From Lachnospiraceae bacterium (lineage in GTDB: Bacteria; Bacillota; Clostridia; Lachnospirales; Lachnospiraceae), in assembly GCA_029338735.1 (NCBI GenBank), contig JAQYAY010000042.1, positions 1 to 38,714 of the forward strand: a stretch of 38,714 nt of DNA. The letters run 5' to 3'. Positions 31,807 to 38,714 of this stretch are shown here, piece after piece. Within the stretch, counting starts at the first letter, position 1. Each line of letters opens with the position of its first letter. The notes below the pieces were generated by a model. The model was not told the origin of the DNA, made no database searches, and saw only the letters and a program-made list of their open reading frames with translations. A program made the position numbers and the translations under genes.

Positions 31807-33498
31807 ATGAGAAAGAGACTTCTCACCATGCTGCTTGCACTCTCAATGGTAGCAACGACAGCAGTAGTGCCGGTATCTGAGCCGGTCAGCGCAGTAGCTG
31901 CAACTAAGAAGGCTGCGAAGAAATCCACAAAGAAGACAACGAAGAAGGGCACAAAGAAGCTTACAGCAAAGCAGAAGAAGGCAAAGGCTGATAAGGCTGC
32001 AGCAGACAAGGTAGCAAAGCTCATCGACAGGATCTATGTCCAGAACAGGACAGCTACTACCGACAAAGACTGTAAGCAAGCAAAGCTTGAATGGGACAAG
32101 CTTACCAGTGCACAGAAGAAGCTCGTAGAGGGAGAGAATGCAGATCCTGACTACTTCGGCAGGGATACCGGAGATGCTTCAGCTGATAATCCAAGAAACT
32201 GGAATCATATCGGCGAGAATGAGATCCTGGTAGTATCATTCGGAACCTCATTCAATGAGAGCCGTGCAGAGGATATCGGTGGAGTAGAGGACGCAATTGC
32301 AGACCAGTATGAGAGGCAGGGTTGGAAGGTACGCCGTGCATTCACATCACAGATCATCATCAATCATGTACAGGCCCGTGATGGAGAAAAAATCGACAAC
32401 GTACAGCAGGCTCTTGACCGTGCAGTAAAGAACGGTGTTAAGAATCTTGTGATCCAGCCTACACATCTGATGCAGGGCAAGGAGTACAACGAGCTTAAGG
32501 ATGAGGTAAATGCCTACGCATCCAGGTTCCAGACGGTTACATTCTCAGAGCCGCTTCTTGGAGAGGTAGGAAAGGATACCACAACTGTCAATGCAGATAA
32601 GGAGACAGTCGCAAAGGCAATCACAGCCACTGCTGTAAAGGAGAATGGAGATACTTCACCTGATGCCGCAGCAAAGGCAGGTACAGCATTTGTATTCATG
32701 GGTCATGGAACCTCACATCAGGCAGCTATTACCTATGATCAGATGCAGAGCCAGATTAATGACCTCGGATACAAGAACGTATTCATCGGAACTGTAGAAG
32801 GCAAGCCGGCAGATACAGCATGTGATCAGGTCATCGCCAGGATCAAGGCAGCAGGATACAAGAACGTAGTCCTTCGTCCTCTGATGGTAGTAGCCGGAGA
32901 TCATGCAAATAACGATATGGCCGGAAGTGATTCTGATTCATGGAAGTCACAGTTTGCAAAGACATTCGGCGCCAAGAATATCAGCTGCCAGATCGAGGGC
33001 CTTGGAAGAATCCCTGAGATTGAGCAGATCTACATCAATCATCTTGCTGAGGCAGTTGCCGCCAACAAGAGCCTCACCGTATCAGCAACAACAGGTGCAG
33101 CCATCCAGGCAGTAAAGGCTCCTGTTGCAGCTAAAAAAACTGAACTGAAAAATGGTAAATATACCGTAGGTTTTTCAACTGATGATGACCTTGGAATGAT
33201 CGGACTCAATGATGCCCTTGATGGAAAGACTACTCTTACGGTAAAGAAAGGTAAGATGACTGTCCATGTGCCTATGAAGGGCACAGGCCTTACAAAGGCA
33301 TTTGTCGGAACAGCAAAAAGTGCTTCAAAAAAGGGAGCTAAGACAATAAAAGGAAAAAAAGAGAAGGTCGGCGGGGATGAAGTCCTCGCATTTGATATTC
33401 CTGTGAAGAAGCTCAACGAGAGTTTTAATGTATGCTTCTGGAGCAAGAGAAAGAAGAAATGGTATCAGAAGTCGGTGAAGGTCACTTACAAGGCGTAA
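31807..33498 (+). CDS. Secreted CbiK-like cobaltochelatase with extra modules
   Basis: A 563-residue protein. Residues 1-32 are a signal peptide (RKRLLTMLLALSMVATTAVV, cleavage near AVAA). Residues 33-66 are very Lys-rich. Residues about 68-108 form a small helical module like those of surface proteins (CKQAKLEWDKLTSAQKKLV). Residues about 137-415 are a CbiK-type chelatase (ILVVSFGTSFNESRAE; His220 in QPTHLMQGKEY; His300 and His304 in MGHGTSH; HANNDMAG). CbiK inserts cobalt in sirohydrochlorin. Residues about 444-563 are a beta-rich domain (LKNGKYTVGF, GKMTVHVPMKG) vaguely NEAT-like. No membrane anchor or sorting motif is seen. B12 riboswitch control ties it to cobalamin, but the outside location makes ordinary cytosolic synthesis unlikely. 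Corrinoid, cobalt or tetrapyrrole scavenging is possible. Confidence 0.88.
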   Translation: MRKRLLTMLLALSMVATTAVVPVSEPVSAVAATKKAAKKSTKKTTKKGTKKLTAKQKKAKADKAAADKVAKLIDRIYVQNRTATTDKDCKQAKLEWDKLTSAQKKLVEGENADPDYFGRDTGDASADNPRNWNHIGENEILVVSFGTSFNESRAEDIGGVEDAIADQYERQGWKVRRAFTSQIIINHVQARDGEKIDNVQQALDRAVKNGVKNLVIQPTHLMQGKEYNELKDEVNAYASRFQTVTFSEPLLGEVGKDTTTVNADKETVAKAITATAVKENGDTSPDAAAKAGTAFVFMGHGTSHQAAITYDQMQSQINDLGYKNVFIGTVEGKPADTACDQVIARIKAAGYKNVVLRPLMVVAGDHANNDMAGSDSDSWKSQFAKTFGAKNISCQIEGLGRIPEIEQIYINHLAEAVAANKSLTVSATTGAAIQAVKAPVAAKKTELKNGKYTVGFSTDDDLGMIGLNDALDGKTTLTVKKGKMTVHVPMKGTGLTKAFVGTAKSASKKGAKTIKGKKEKVGGDEVLAFDIPVKKLNESFNVCFWSKRKKKWYQKSVKVTYKA

Positions 33499-34279
33499 AA
33501 GTCCTGACGAACTTTTCAGGCAGCTGGATCTTATCATAGTATTCCTGATATTCCTCAGCTGAGAGATCAGTGATATAATTTTTTACATAGTTTTTCTTAG
33601 AGCCGTGTGACTGTAAAAAGTCCACGGCTTTATTATATGCAATGGCTGCCTGCTGCATCGTGTGGAAAGTCCCGATCGTGTAGTAGCCACGGACATGGAT
33701 CCTGGTCTCATATCTGATGAATCCGTTATTATCAGTTTCACGCACGCCGTTGTAAGGATTTTTCACGATCACATTTTCATATCTGAGGTCAAGCGGATCG
33801 CCATTTGCAAATTCATAATCAGTTCCGCGTACAGCATAATTCCTGATCCCGTATCTTTGAAAAAGTGAATACTGCGAGCCATAGTCATTGACATACAGAT
33901 GCCCGTCATGGATCAGGATCCTGTGGGTGGAATAGTAGAACAGATCATCATTATCGAATTTGAGCGCACCTTTTCCCTTGAGAAAATAAAGAAAATATCC
34001 GTTCATCAGGTAAATAGGGGTCCGGAAATAGACGCCGTTGTCACGGTGGTTCAGAATGGACACAGCCTTGTCAGGAGAGATGAAAAAGAGGTGCGTACTG
34101 AAATTATCAATGGTGATACTGCTGTCATCATAGAAACGCAACGCTTCATCGAGAGCGTCCTGTGCCTCCTTCCCGGATGGATAGCTGCCGATCGCAATAT
34201 GCTTTTTTTCATGATAAAAGCTCACCCGGTAGCTCGGAGAACCATCCTTCAGTTGTGTCCTGTAAATTCCGTATGCCAT
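33482..34279 (-). CDS. AP2-like DNA-binding protein (AP2/HNH-type remnant)
   Basis: A 265-residue protein. Residues about 3-50 (YRVSFYHEKKHIAIGSYPSG, then EAQDALDEALRFY) and 189-235 (ETRIHVRGYYTIGTFHTMQQ, then AAIAYNKAVDFL) both look like AP2-type three-strand-plus-helix units. The middle (about 118-180) resembles the HNH region of AP2-containing homing endonucleases (GDPLDLRYENVIVKNPYNGV), but the usual catalytic His-Asn-His set is not obvious. It may be a domesticated, nuclease-dead relative that binds DNA. The start codon is 6 nt after the -10 box TAAAAT and the AGGAG is only 1 nt away, so a leaderless mRNA is likely. Its 3' end overlaps the chelatase gene by 17 bp. No partner gene is adjacent on its strand. 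Confidence 0.72.
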   Translation of the reverse strand: MAYGIYRTQLKDGSPSYRVSFYHEKKHIAIGSYPSGKEAQDALDEALRFYDDSSITIDNFSTHLFFISPDKAVSILNHRDNGVYFRTPIYLMNGYFLYFLKGKGALKFDNDDLFYYSTHRILIHDGHLYVNDYGSQYSLFQRYGIRNYAVRGTDYEFANGDPLDLRYENVIVKNPYNGVRETDNNGFIRYETRIHVRGYYTIGTFHTMQQAAIAYNKAVDFLQSHGSKKNYVKNYITDLSAEEYQEYYDKIQLPEKFVRTFTPCK

Positions 34280-34282
34280 GCT

Positions 34283-34336
34283 CCTATTTTAGCATAGGGG
34301 AGTCTTTTTTTACAGAATGGATTCTGATAAAATAGG
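34283..34336. promoter_or_regulatory. Mirror-image divergent promoters of the AP2-like and SNF2 genes
   Basis: CCTATTTTA (34283-34291) and TAAAATAGG (34328-34336) are exact inverted copies. Each contains a TAAAAT -10 box (34286-34291 minus, 34328-34333 plus) with a TGC or TGA extension. The shared 9-bp sequence overlies both -10s, so one factor could bind both. The plus-strand SNF2 gene has a normal AAGGAG site; a TATATT at 34340-34345 is another possible -10. Confidence 0.6.
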
Positions 34337-34357
34337 GACTATATTAAGGAGAATGAT

Positions 34358-37300
34358 ATGAACTGGAAGAAGTTATTTACATCGGAGGTCATTGAAAACG
34401 GCTGGGAGATATTTCAGAATGAAGAGGTCACTCTGATAGCAAAGGACAAGAACCGTAACGGGTCTGACCTGTATACGGCCAATGTCTCTGACTATTATGA
34501 TACCAATACCTATACGGTGCAGATAATTGACAATGGGGATCGTATGCCTCCGCAGCTGTACTGCAGCTGTGATGAATTCCATATTTATGGGAAGAGATGC
34601 AAGCATCTGGCATCAGTCTTTTTCATGATAGACGGGATGAAAGAAGACGGCCATAAGAAAAATTATCATCCGGAAGAGCTCATATCAGCAGAAGAGGCAT
34701 TTCCTGCTGCAGATAAAGACAAATCGCTGCCAGCATATCAGCAGAAATATTATTATTTCTCAGTGGCAAAAGCCCTTGGGGGATACAGGATCAGCAGGGA
34801 TAATTATAAAAAGGCGCAGGAGCTCGTAGAAAAGGGAGAGGTGAGACTCGATAATGTCGAGACCAGGATGCTTCTGTTTTTAAGTGCAGCAGAGACTGGC
34901 CAAGATAACCCAAAGGGACTCATTGTGACAGCGTCATATGCAGATCATGATGATAATGGCAGCATTTTCAGAAAAGGTCAGAAGATACAGCTGACTATGA
35001 CGAGCAGGAAACTGCTCTCGGCATCATGCGGGGTATATGGCTGTCATCAGTATGATCCGTATGCGAGCACATATATCTACGGGATATCACCACGGTCGGG
35101 AGTCGGACCGCTCTGCGAGCATGTGATTGCTGCACTCATACTCTTAAATGATTACCTGATGAAACGGCCATTCCTAATGGATTCCACGAATCCGGCCGGA
35201 GCTTCTTTTTTAAAAAAATTCGACAGTTCGGCCGTCATTAATAATGACAGGATCAGGAAGAATGTGGTTCTGAAGCCGCGGATCAGGATTGACAGCAAGA
35301 CCGTCGGGGATTTCTTTGGTTCCAGATGGATCACGAGGAGTGAGCCTCAGATCTCAGTTGATTTCAAGATCGGGACAGACAAGCTCTATATAGTAAAGAA
35401 TCTGACTGAGCTTGTTGAGAAGTATCGCGCCAAAGAGGTACTGAGGCTCGGCAAGTCTTCAGGAATACTTTTTTCGGCACAGGACTTTACAGATACTTCG
35501 AAGAAATATTTTGACTTCATAGTCTCATACATTGAGGAAGAGTCATACAGGGATTCACTGACAGATGGCGAGGCACTGAAGACATCGAAGGAGCTGGTCC
35601 TCTATGGCAAGCGGCTTGATGATCTCTTCGACATGATATACGGGCAGCATGTCGAGGCTTCTACCAGAGACTACAAGGATGAGATCAGAAGCCCGCTGGA
35701 GGTCTGTGACAGGGCACTCCGGATAAAGATTTCTGCAATACCGCATTATGACTCTGATGGCAGTTTCGACGGGATCAGTCTCACAGGCTATGTCCCGACT
35801 ATTTTCAACGGAATAGATGCCGCATATTATCTGAGCGGAGGTCTCTTTGCCAGGATCACAAAGGAAAATGAGCAGGCACTCCGTCCGTTTATAGACGAGT
35901 CTGAAGATGGAGATATCGATTTCCTGATCGGACGCAATAATCTGTCTGATTTCTATTACCATATCCTGCCACAGGTCGAGAAGTATGTGGACCTGTCAAG
36001 TGATGATGAGGATGTGATCGCAGAGTATCTGCCGCCGGAGGCTGAGTTCAGCTTTTACCTTGATGCGGAGGAAGAAGATGTGCTCTGCGATGCCAAGGCC
36101 GTATATGGTGACTATTCATACAGCCTGACCGATCAGAATGAGCAGATAGGTGCTGACAATTTTTACAGGGATATAGAAAAGGAAAATCAGATCATAGATG
36201 TGGTGAACCACTTCTTCCCTGACTACGATGCGAAGAGCGGCAGATTCTCCTGCGACAGGGATGCTGATACCGTTTACAATATCATCACTGAGGGTGTGAA
36301 TTCCCTGATGAAGCTTGGAGAAGTGAACACTTCTGACCAGTTCAACCGGCTGACGGTACGCACCGGCTGGCACCTGTCGGTTGGTGTCTCTGTAAAGAGC
36401 GACCTGCTGTCACTTGATGTGCTGTCGAGCGATATCCCTATGGATGAGCTGGCGGATGTGCTGACTTCATACAGGCAGAAGAGAAAATACCACCGCCTGA
36501 AGAACGGCGATTTCCTGTCATTTGAAGACAATGATTCTGTCGTCGCTCTCGAACAGATGATGGAAGATATGCATCTGTCGGTTCAGGAATTCACCGATGG
36601 CAAGATGGAAGTACCGGCATACCGGGCTCTGTATCTCAACAAGATGCTCGAAGAGCATGATGAGATCGCGAGTGACAGGGACAGAAACTTCAAGTCATTG
36701 GTCAAAAATTTTAAAACATGCAAGGATGCCGATTATGAGGTCCCGGCTTCTCTTAAAAAGGTGCTGAGGAACTATCAGAAGGAAGGATTCAGATGGCTTC
36801 TGACACTTGCGGGATACAATTTCGGAGGAATCCTGGCTGATGAGATGGGCCTCGGAAAGACACTCCAGATGATATCGGCTCTTCTCTATGAAAAAGAGAA
36901 CGGTACTCTTGAGAGAAGTCTCATCGTCTGCCCTGCTTCACTCGTCTACAACTGGCAGAGTGAGTTTTTCAATTTCGCACCGGCTATGGATGTGATCCCT
37001 GTCGATGGACCGAAGTCAAACCGCAGGAAGATAATAGCAGGCCATAAGGGCGATGTGCTCATTACCTCTTACGATCTGCTGCGTCGTGATATAGACCTGT
37101 ATGAGCCGAAGCATTTCGGGTACATGGTGCTCGATGAGGCCCAGTACATCAAGAATCCGAAGGCCGGTACGAGCAAGGCAGCCAAGATCGTAAAGGCCTC
37201 ACACAGATTCGCACTCACCGGCACTCCTATCGAGAACCGTCTGTCAGAACTCTGGAGCATATTTGACTTTCTGATGCCGGGCTTCCTGTATGACTATGAT

Positions 37301-38146
37301 ACATTCAGGACGAGCTACGAATCACCTATAGTAAATGATAAGGATGAGGAGCTGACGAAGAGGCTCTCGGCCATGACATGGCCATTTATCCTCCGCCGTA
37401 AGAAGGAATCGGTGCTCAAGGACCTGCCGGACAAGATCGAGGAGATAAAATATACCGTATTTGATCCTGAACAGAAGAAGCTGTATGACAGTCAGCTTGT
37501 CCGCATGAAGAATCTCATCAATATGACATCTCAGGAGGACTTCAACAAGAACCGTATGAAGATCCTTGCAGACATCACCAGGCTTCGTCAGATCTGCTGC
37601 GATCCGTCGCTTATCGTCGAGGACTACAAGGGCGAGTCGGCAAAGCGCGAGCTTCTGATGGAGCTCATAGAGGAGGCTATGGATGGCGGACACAAGATGC
37701 TTGTATTCTCGCAGTTTACATCGATGCTCGAGCTGATACAGGCCGACCTCGACAAGAAGGGCATACCATATTATCTCATCACAGGTGCGACTCCGAAGAA
37801 AAAGAGGCTTGACCTTGTGTCTGCCTTCAATGAAAATGACGTGCCGGTATTTCTGATCTCACTCAAGGCCGGAGGTACGGGCTTGAATCTCGTCGGTGCT
37901 GATGTAGTGATCCACTATGATCCATGGTGGAATGCAGCAGCTGAGAACCAGGCTAGTGACCGTGCACACCGCATAGGCCAGAAGTCGAAAGTATCAGTGT
38001 ATAAGCTTATCGTAAGAGATACGATAGAGGAAAAGATAGTAAAGATGCAGCAGGAAAAGCAGGATCTCGCAGATGAGATACTGAATGGGGATGGCACATC
38101 CTTCTTCAATCTGTCGAAGGACGAGCTGCTTTATCTATTACAATGA
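34358..38146 (+). CDS. SNF2-family helicase with two SWIM-type zinc motifs
   Basis: A 1262-residue DNA translocase. A SWIM zinc finger lies at 69-83 (Cys69, Cys71, Cys81, His83). A second, looser set follows at Cys224, Cys229, Cys253, His255. A long region of unknown fold (about 280-790) includes the bacterial SNF2-associated part. The motor is at about 795-1262: GGILADEMGLGKTLQM (Lys834), DEAQ at 926-929, ALTGTPIENRLSELWSIFDF, LVFSQFTSMLELIQ, GGTGLNLVGADVVIHYDPWWN and DRAHRIGQ. Such proteins are widespread in Firmicutes and linked to RNA polymerase recycling or repair, but the exact role is unclear. AAGGAG lies 8 nt before the ATG. Confidence 0.93.
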   Translation: MNWKKLFTSEVIENGWEIFQNEEVTLIAKDKNRNGSDLYTANVSDYYDTNTYTVQIIDNGDRMPPQLYCSCDEFHIYGKRCKHLASVFFMIDGMKEDGHKKNYHPEELISAEEAFPAADKDKSLPAYQQKYYYFSVAKALGGYRISRDNYKKAQELVEKGEVRLDNVETRMLLFLSAAETGQDNPKGLIVTASYADHDDNGSIFRKGQKIQLTMTSRKLLSASCGVYGCHQYDPYASTYIYGISPRSGVGPLCEHVIAALILLNDYLMKRPFLMDSTNPAGASFLKKFDSSAVINNDRIRKNVVLKPRIRIDSKTVGDFFGSRWITRSEPQISVDFKIGTDKLYIVKNLTELVEKYRAKEVLRLGKSSGILFSAQDFTDTSKKYFDFIVSYIEEESYRDSLTDGEALKTSKELVLYGKRLDDLFDMIYGQHVEASTRDYKDEIRSPLEVCDRALRIKISAIPHYDSDGSFDGISLTGYVPTIFNGIDAAYYLSGGLFARITKENEQALRPFIDESEDGDIDFLIGRNNLSDFYYHILPQVEKYVDLSSDDEDVIAEYLPPEAEFSFYLDAEEEDVLCDAKAVYGDYSYSLTDQNEQIGADNFYRDIEKENQIIDVVNHFFPDYDAKSGRFSCDRDADTVYNIITEGVNSLMKLGEVNTSDQFNRLTVRTGWHLSVGVSVKSDLLSLDVLSSDIPMDELADVLTSYRQKRKYHRLKNGDFLSFEDNDSVVALEQMMEDMHLSVQEFTDGKMEVPAYRALYLNKMLEEHDEIASDRDRNFKSLVKNFKTCKDADYEVPASLKKVLRNYQKEGFRWLLTLAGYNFGGILADEMGLGKTLQMISALLYEKENGTLERSLIVCPASLVYNWQSEFFNFAPAMDVIPVDGPKSNRRKIIAGHKGDVLITSYDLLRRDIDLYEPKHFGYMVLDEAQYIKNPKAGTSKAAKIVKASHRFALTGTPIENRLSELWSIFDFLMPGFLYDYDTFRTSYESPIVNDKDEELTKRLSAMTWPFILRRKKESVLKDLPDKIEEIKYTVFDPEQKKLYDSQLVRMKNLINMTSQEDFNKNRMKILADITRLRQICCDPSLIVEDYKGESAKRELLMELIEEAMDGGHKMLVFSQFTSMLELIQADLDKKGIPYYLITGATPKKKRLDLVSAFNENDVPVFLISLKAGGTGLNLVGADVVIHYDPWWNAAAENQASDRAHRIGQKSKVSVYKLIVRDTIEEKIVKMQQEKQDLADEILNGDGTSFFNLSKDELLYLLQ

Positions 38147-38173
38147 AGATAATGGAAGACGTGCACTATGCCT

Positions 38174-38225
38174 AAAGACACAAAGCAAATTTATTATTTT
38201 TTAAGAAAAATGCGTCTTTATTTTT
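38174..38225 (+). terminator. Possible terminator after the SNF2 gene
   Basis: AAAGAC (38174-38179) pairs with GTCTTT (38214-38219) over a long AT-rich loop and is followed by ATTTTT. The large loop makes it weak. TATAAT at 38240-38245 lies downstream and may be the -10 of the next gene. Confidence 0.45.
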
Positions 38226-38294
38226 GGCTTGAAAAGTTTTATAATGACAGACTTGGGTGGTTATAGATGTACTGTTATTAGTAGGAGGCTTTAT

Positions 38295-38714
38295 ATGAAT
38301 GTGCCTATCTGGCTTTGTATCCCTTTTGCCGGACTGCTGCTCTGCGTAGCGCTGTTTCCGCTGTTTGCACCCAACTGGTGGGAAAAGCATGAATCTCATA
38401 TGGTAATACTGTGGTCTGTAATCTCCATAGTTATGTTTGCGACTCAGTTTGGCGCTGCGGAAACCTTCCATACCGAGTTCAACTGTATTATAAACGACTA
38501 CCTGACGTTTATTATCCTTCTGTTCGGACTGTTCTGTGTAGCCGGTAATATCTCATTCACCGGTGACCTCGCTGGTTCGCCGGGAGTAAACGTGGTGCTC
38601 CTTGCCATAGGAACGCTGCTTTCAAGTGTCATAGGAACTACAGGTTCATCAATGCTTATGATCCGTCCTGTGATCAAAATGAACAGCTGGAGAAAAAGAA
38701 AATCACAGATAATT
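38295..38714 (+). CDS. Na+/H+ antiporter-like membrane protein (3' truncated by window)
   Basis: The first 140 codons are visible and run off the window edge. The protein has about four hydrophobic segments in this part (IPFAGLLLCVALFPLF; MVILWSVISIVMFA; YLTFIILLFGLFCVAGNI; VNVVLLAIGTLLSSVIGTTG) and the sequence GTTGSSMLMIRPVIKMN, which matches the first half of NhaD/CitT-type (ion transporter superfamily) antiporters. TAGGAGG at 38282-38288 is the ribosome site. A sodium/proton antiporter is the best guess; the substrate cannot be confirmed without the C-terminal half. Confidence 0.8.
   Translation, partial: MNVPIWLCIPFAGLLLCVALFPLFAPNWWEKHESHMVILWSVISIVMFATQFGAAETFHTEFNCIINDYLTFIILLFGLFCVAGNISFTGDLAGSPGVNVVLLAIGTLLSSVIGTTGSSMLMIRPVIKMNSWRKRKSQII

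Overview
The window reads as chromosomal DNA of an anaerobic, low-to-medium GC Firmicute, most likely a Clostridia member of the Lachnospiraceae type. The evidence is the gene order asp23-nusB-xseA-xseB-ispA-dxs-tlyA-nadK-argR-recN, strong AGGAGG ribosome sites, TTG and GTG starts, a DUF362 ferredoxin protein, a type 2 galT, a pyrB-pyrI pair, a DUF5685 gene and an AP2-like protein. MurE carries the DNPR motif, so the peptidoglycan is probably meso-DAP type. No tRNA, rRNA, CRISPR array or transposase gene was recognised.

Layout. 1-800: a possible CsoR-type operator in front of a small Cys-rich membrane protein and a heavy-metal-associated (HMA) protein. 853-2946: a membrane-anchored fusion of an EEP phosphatase domain and a CapA domain, apparently transcribed without a leader. 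3013-5368: D-aminoacyl-tRNA deacylase, then a divergent pair of an ECF vitamin transporter S component and a shortened MocR regulator that lacks the PLP lysine. 5488-8867: lactate dehydrogenase, a DUF362 iron-sulfur protein and phosphotransacetylase (fermentation and redox).

9048-12050: two 361-bp repeats in inverted orientation, about 97% identical and without indels, bracket a two-gene operon: tcdA and a rhodanese/TtcA-like fusion, both tRNA modification or sulfur-transfer functions. 12141-21222: one long, tightly overlapping operon covering a cell-envelope stress protein, NusB, exonuclease VII, isoprenoid synthesis, rRNA methylation, NAD kinase, arginine repressor and RecN. The sporulation genes that usually flank this cluster in spore formers (spoIIIA upstream, spoIVB-spo0A downstream) are not seen.

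21311-24269: galT with a LacI-like operator inside its promoter, then aspartate transcarbamoylase pyrBI. 24386-26333: DUF5685, a small J-domain protein with a Q/G/Y-rich low-complexity region and a Cys tail, and a Crp/Fnr regulator. 26400-31343: murE, priA, def and fmt. 31515-33498: an excellent promoter, a cobalamin riboswitch and a secreted CbiK-like chelatase with extra N- and C-terminal modules. Its 3' end overlaps a convergent AP2-like gene. That gene is divergent, through mirror-image promoters, from a large SNF2 helicase with two SWIM-type zinc motifs. The window ends inside a Na+/H+ antiporter-like gene.

The parts most worth a second look are the B12-controlled secreted chelatase, the inverted-repeat cassette around the tRNA sulfur genes, the EEP-CapA fusion, the PLP-lysine-less MocR, the AP2-like/SNF2 locus, and a set of genes whose -10 box sits exactly one TSS distance from the start codon (leaderless mRNAs).
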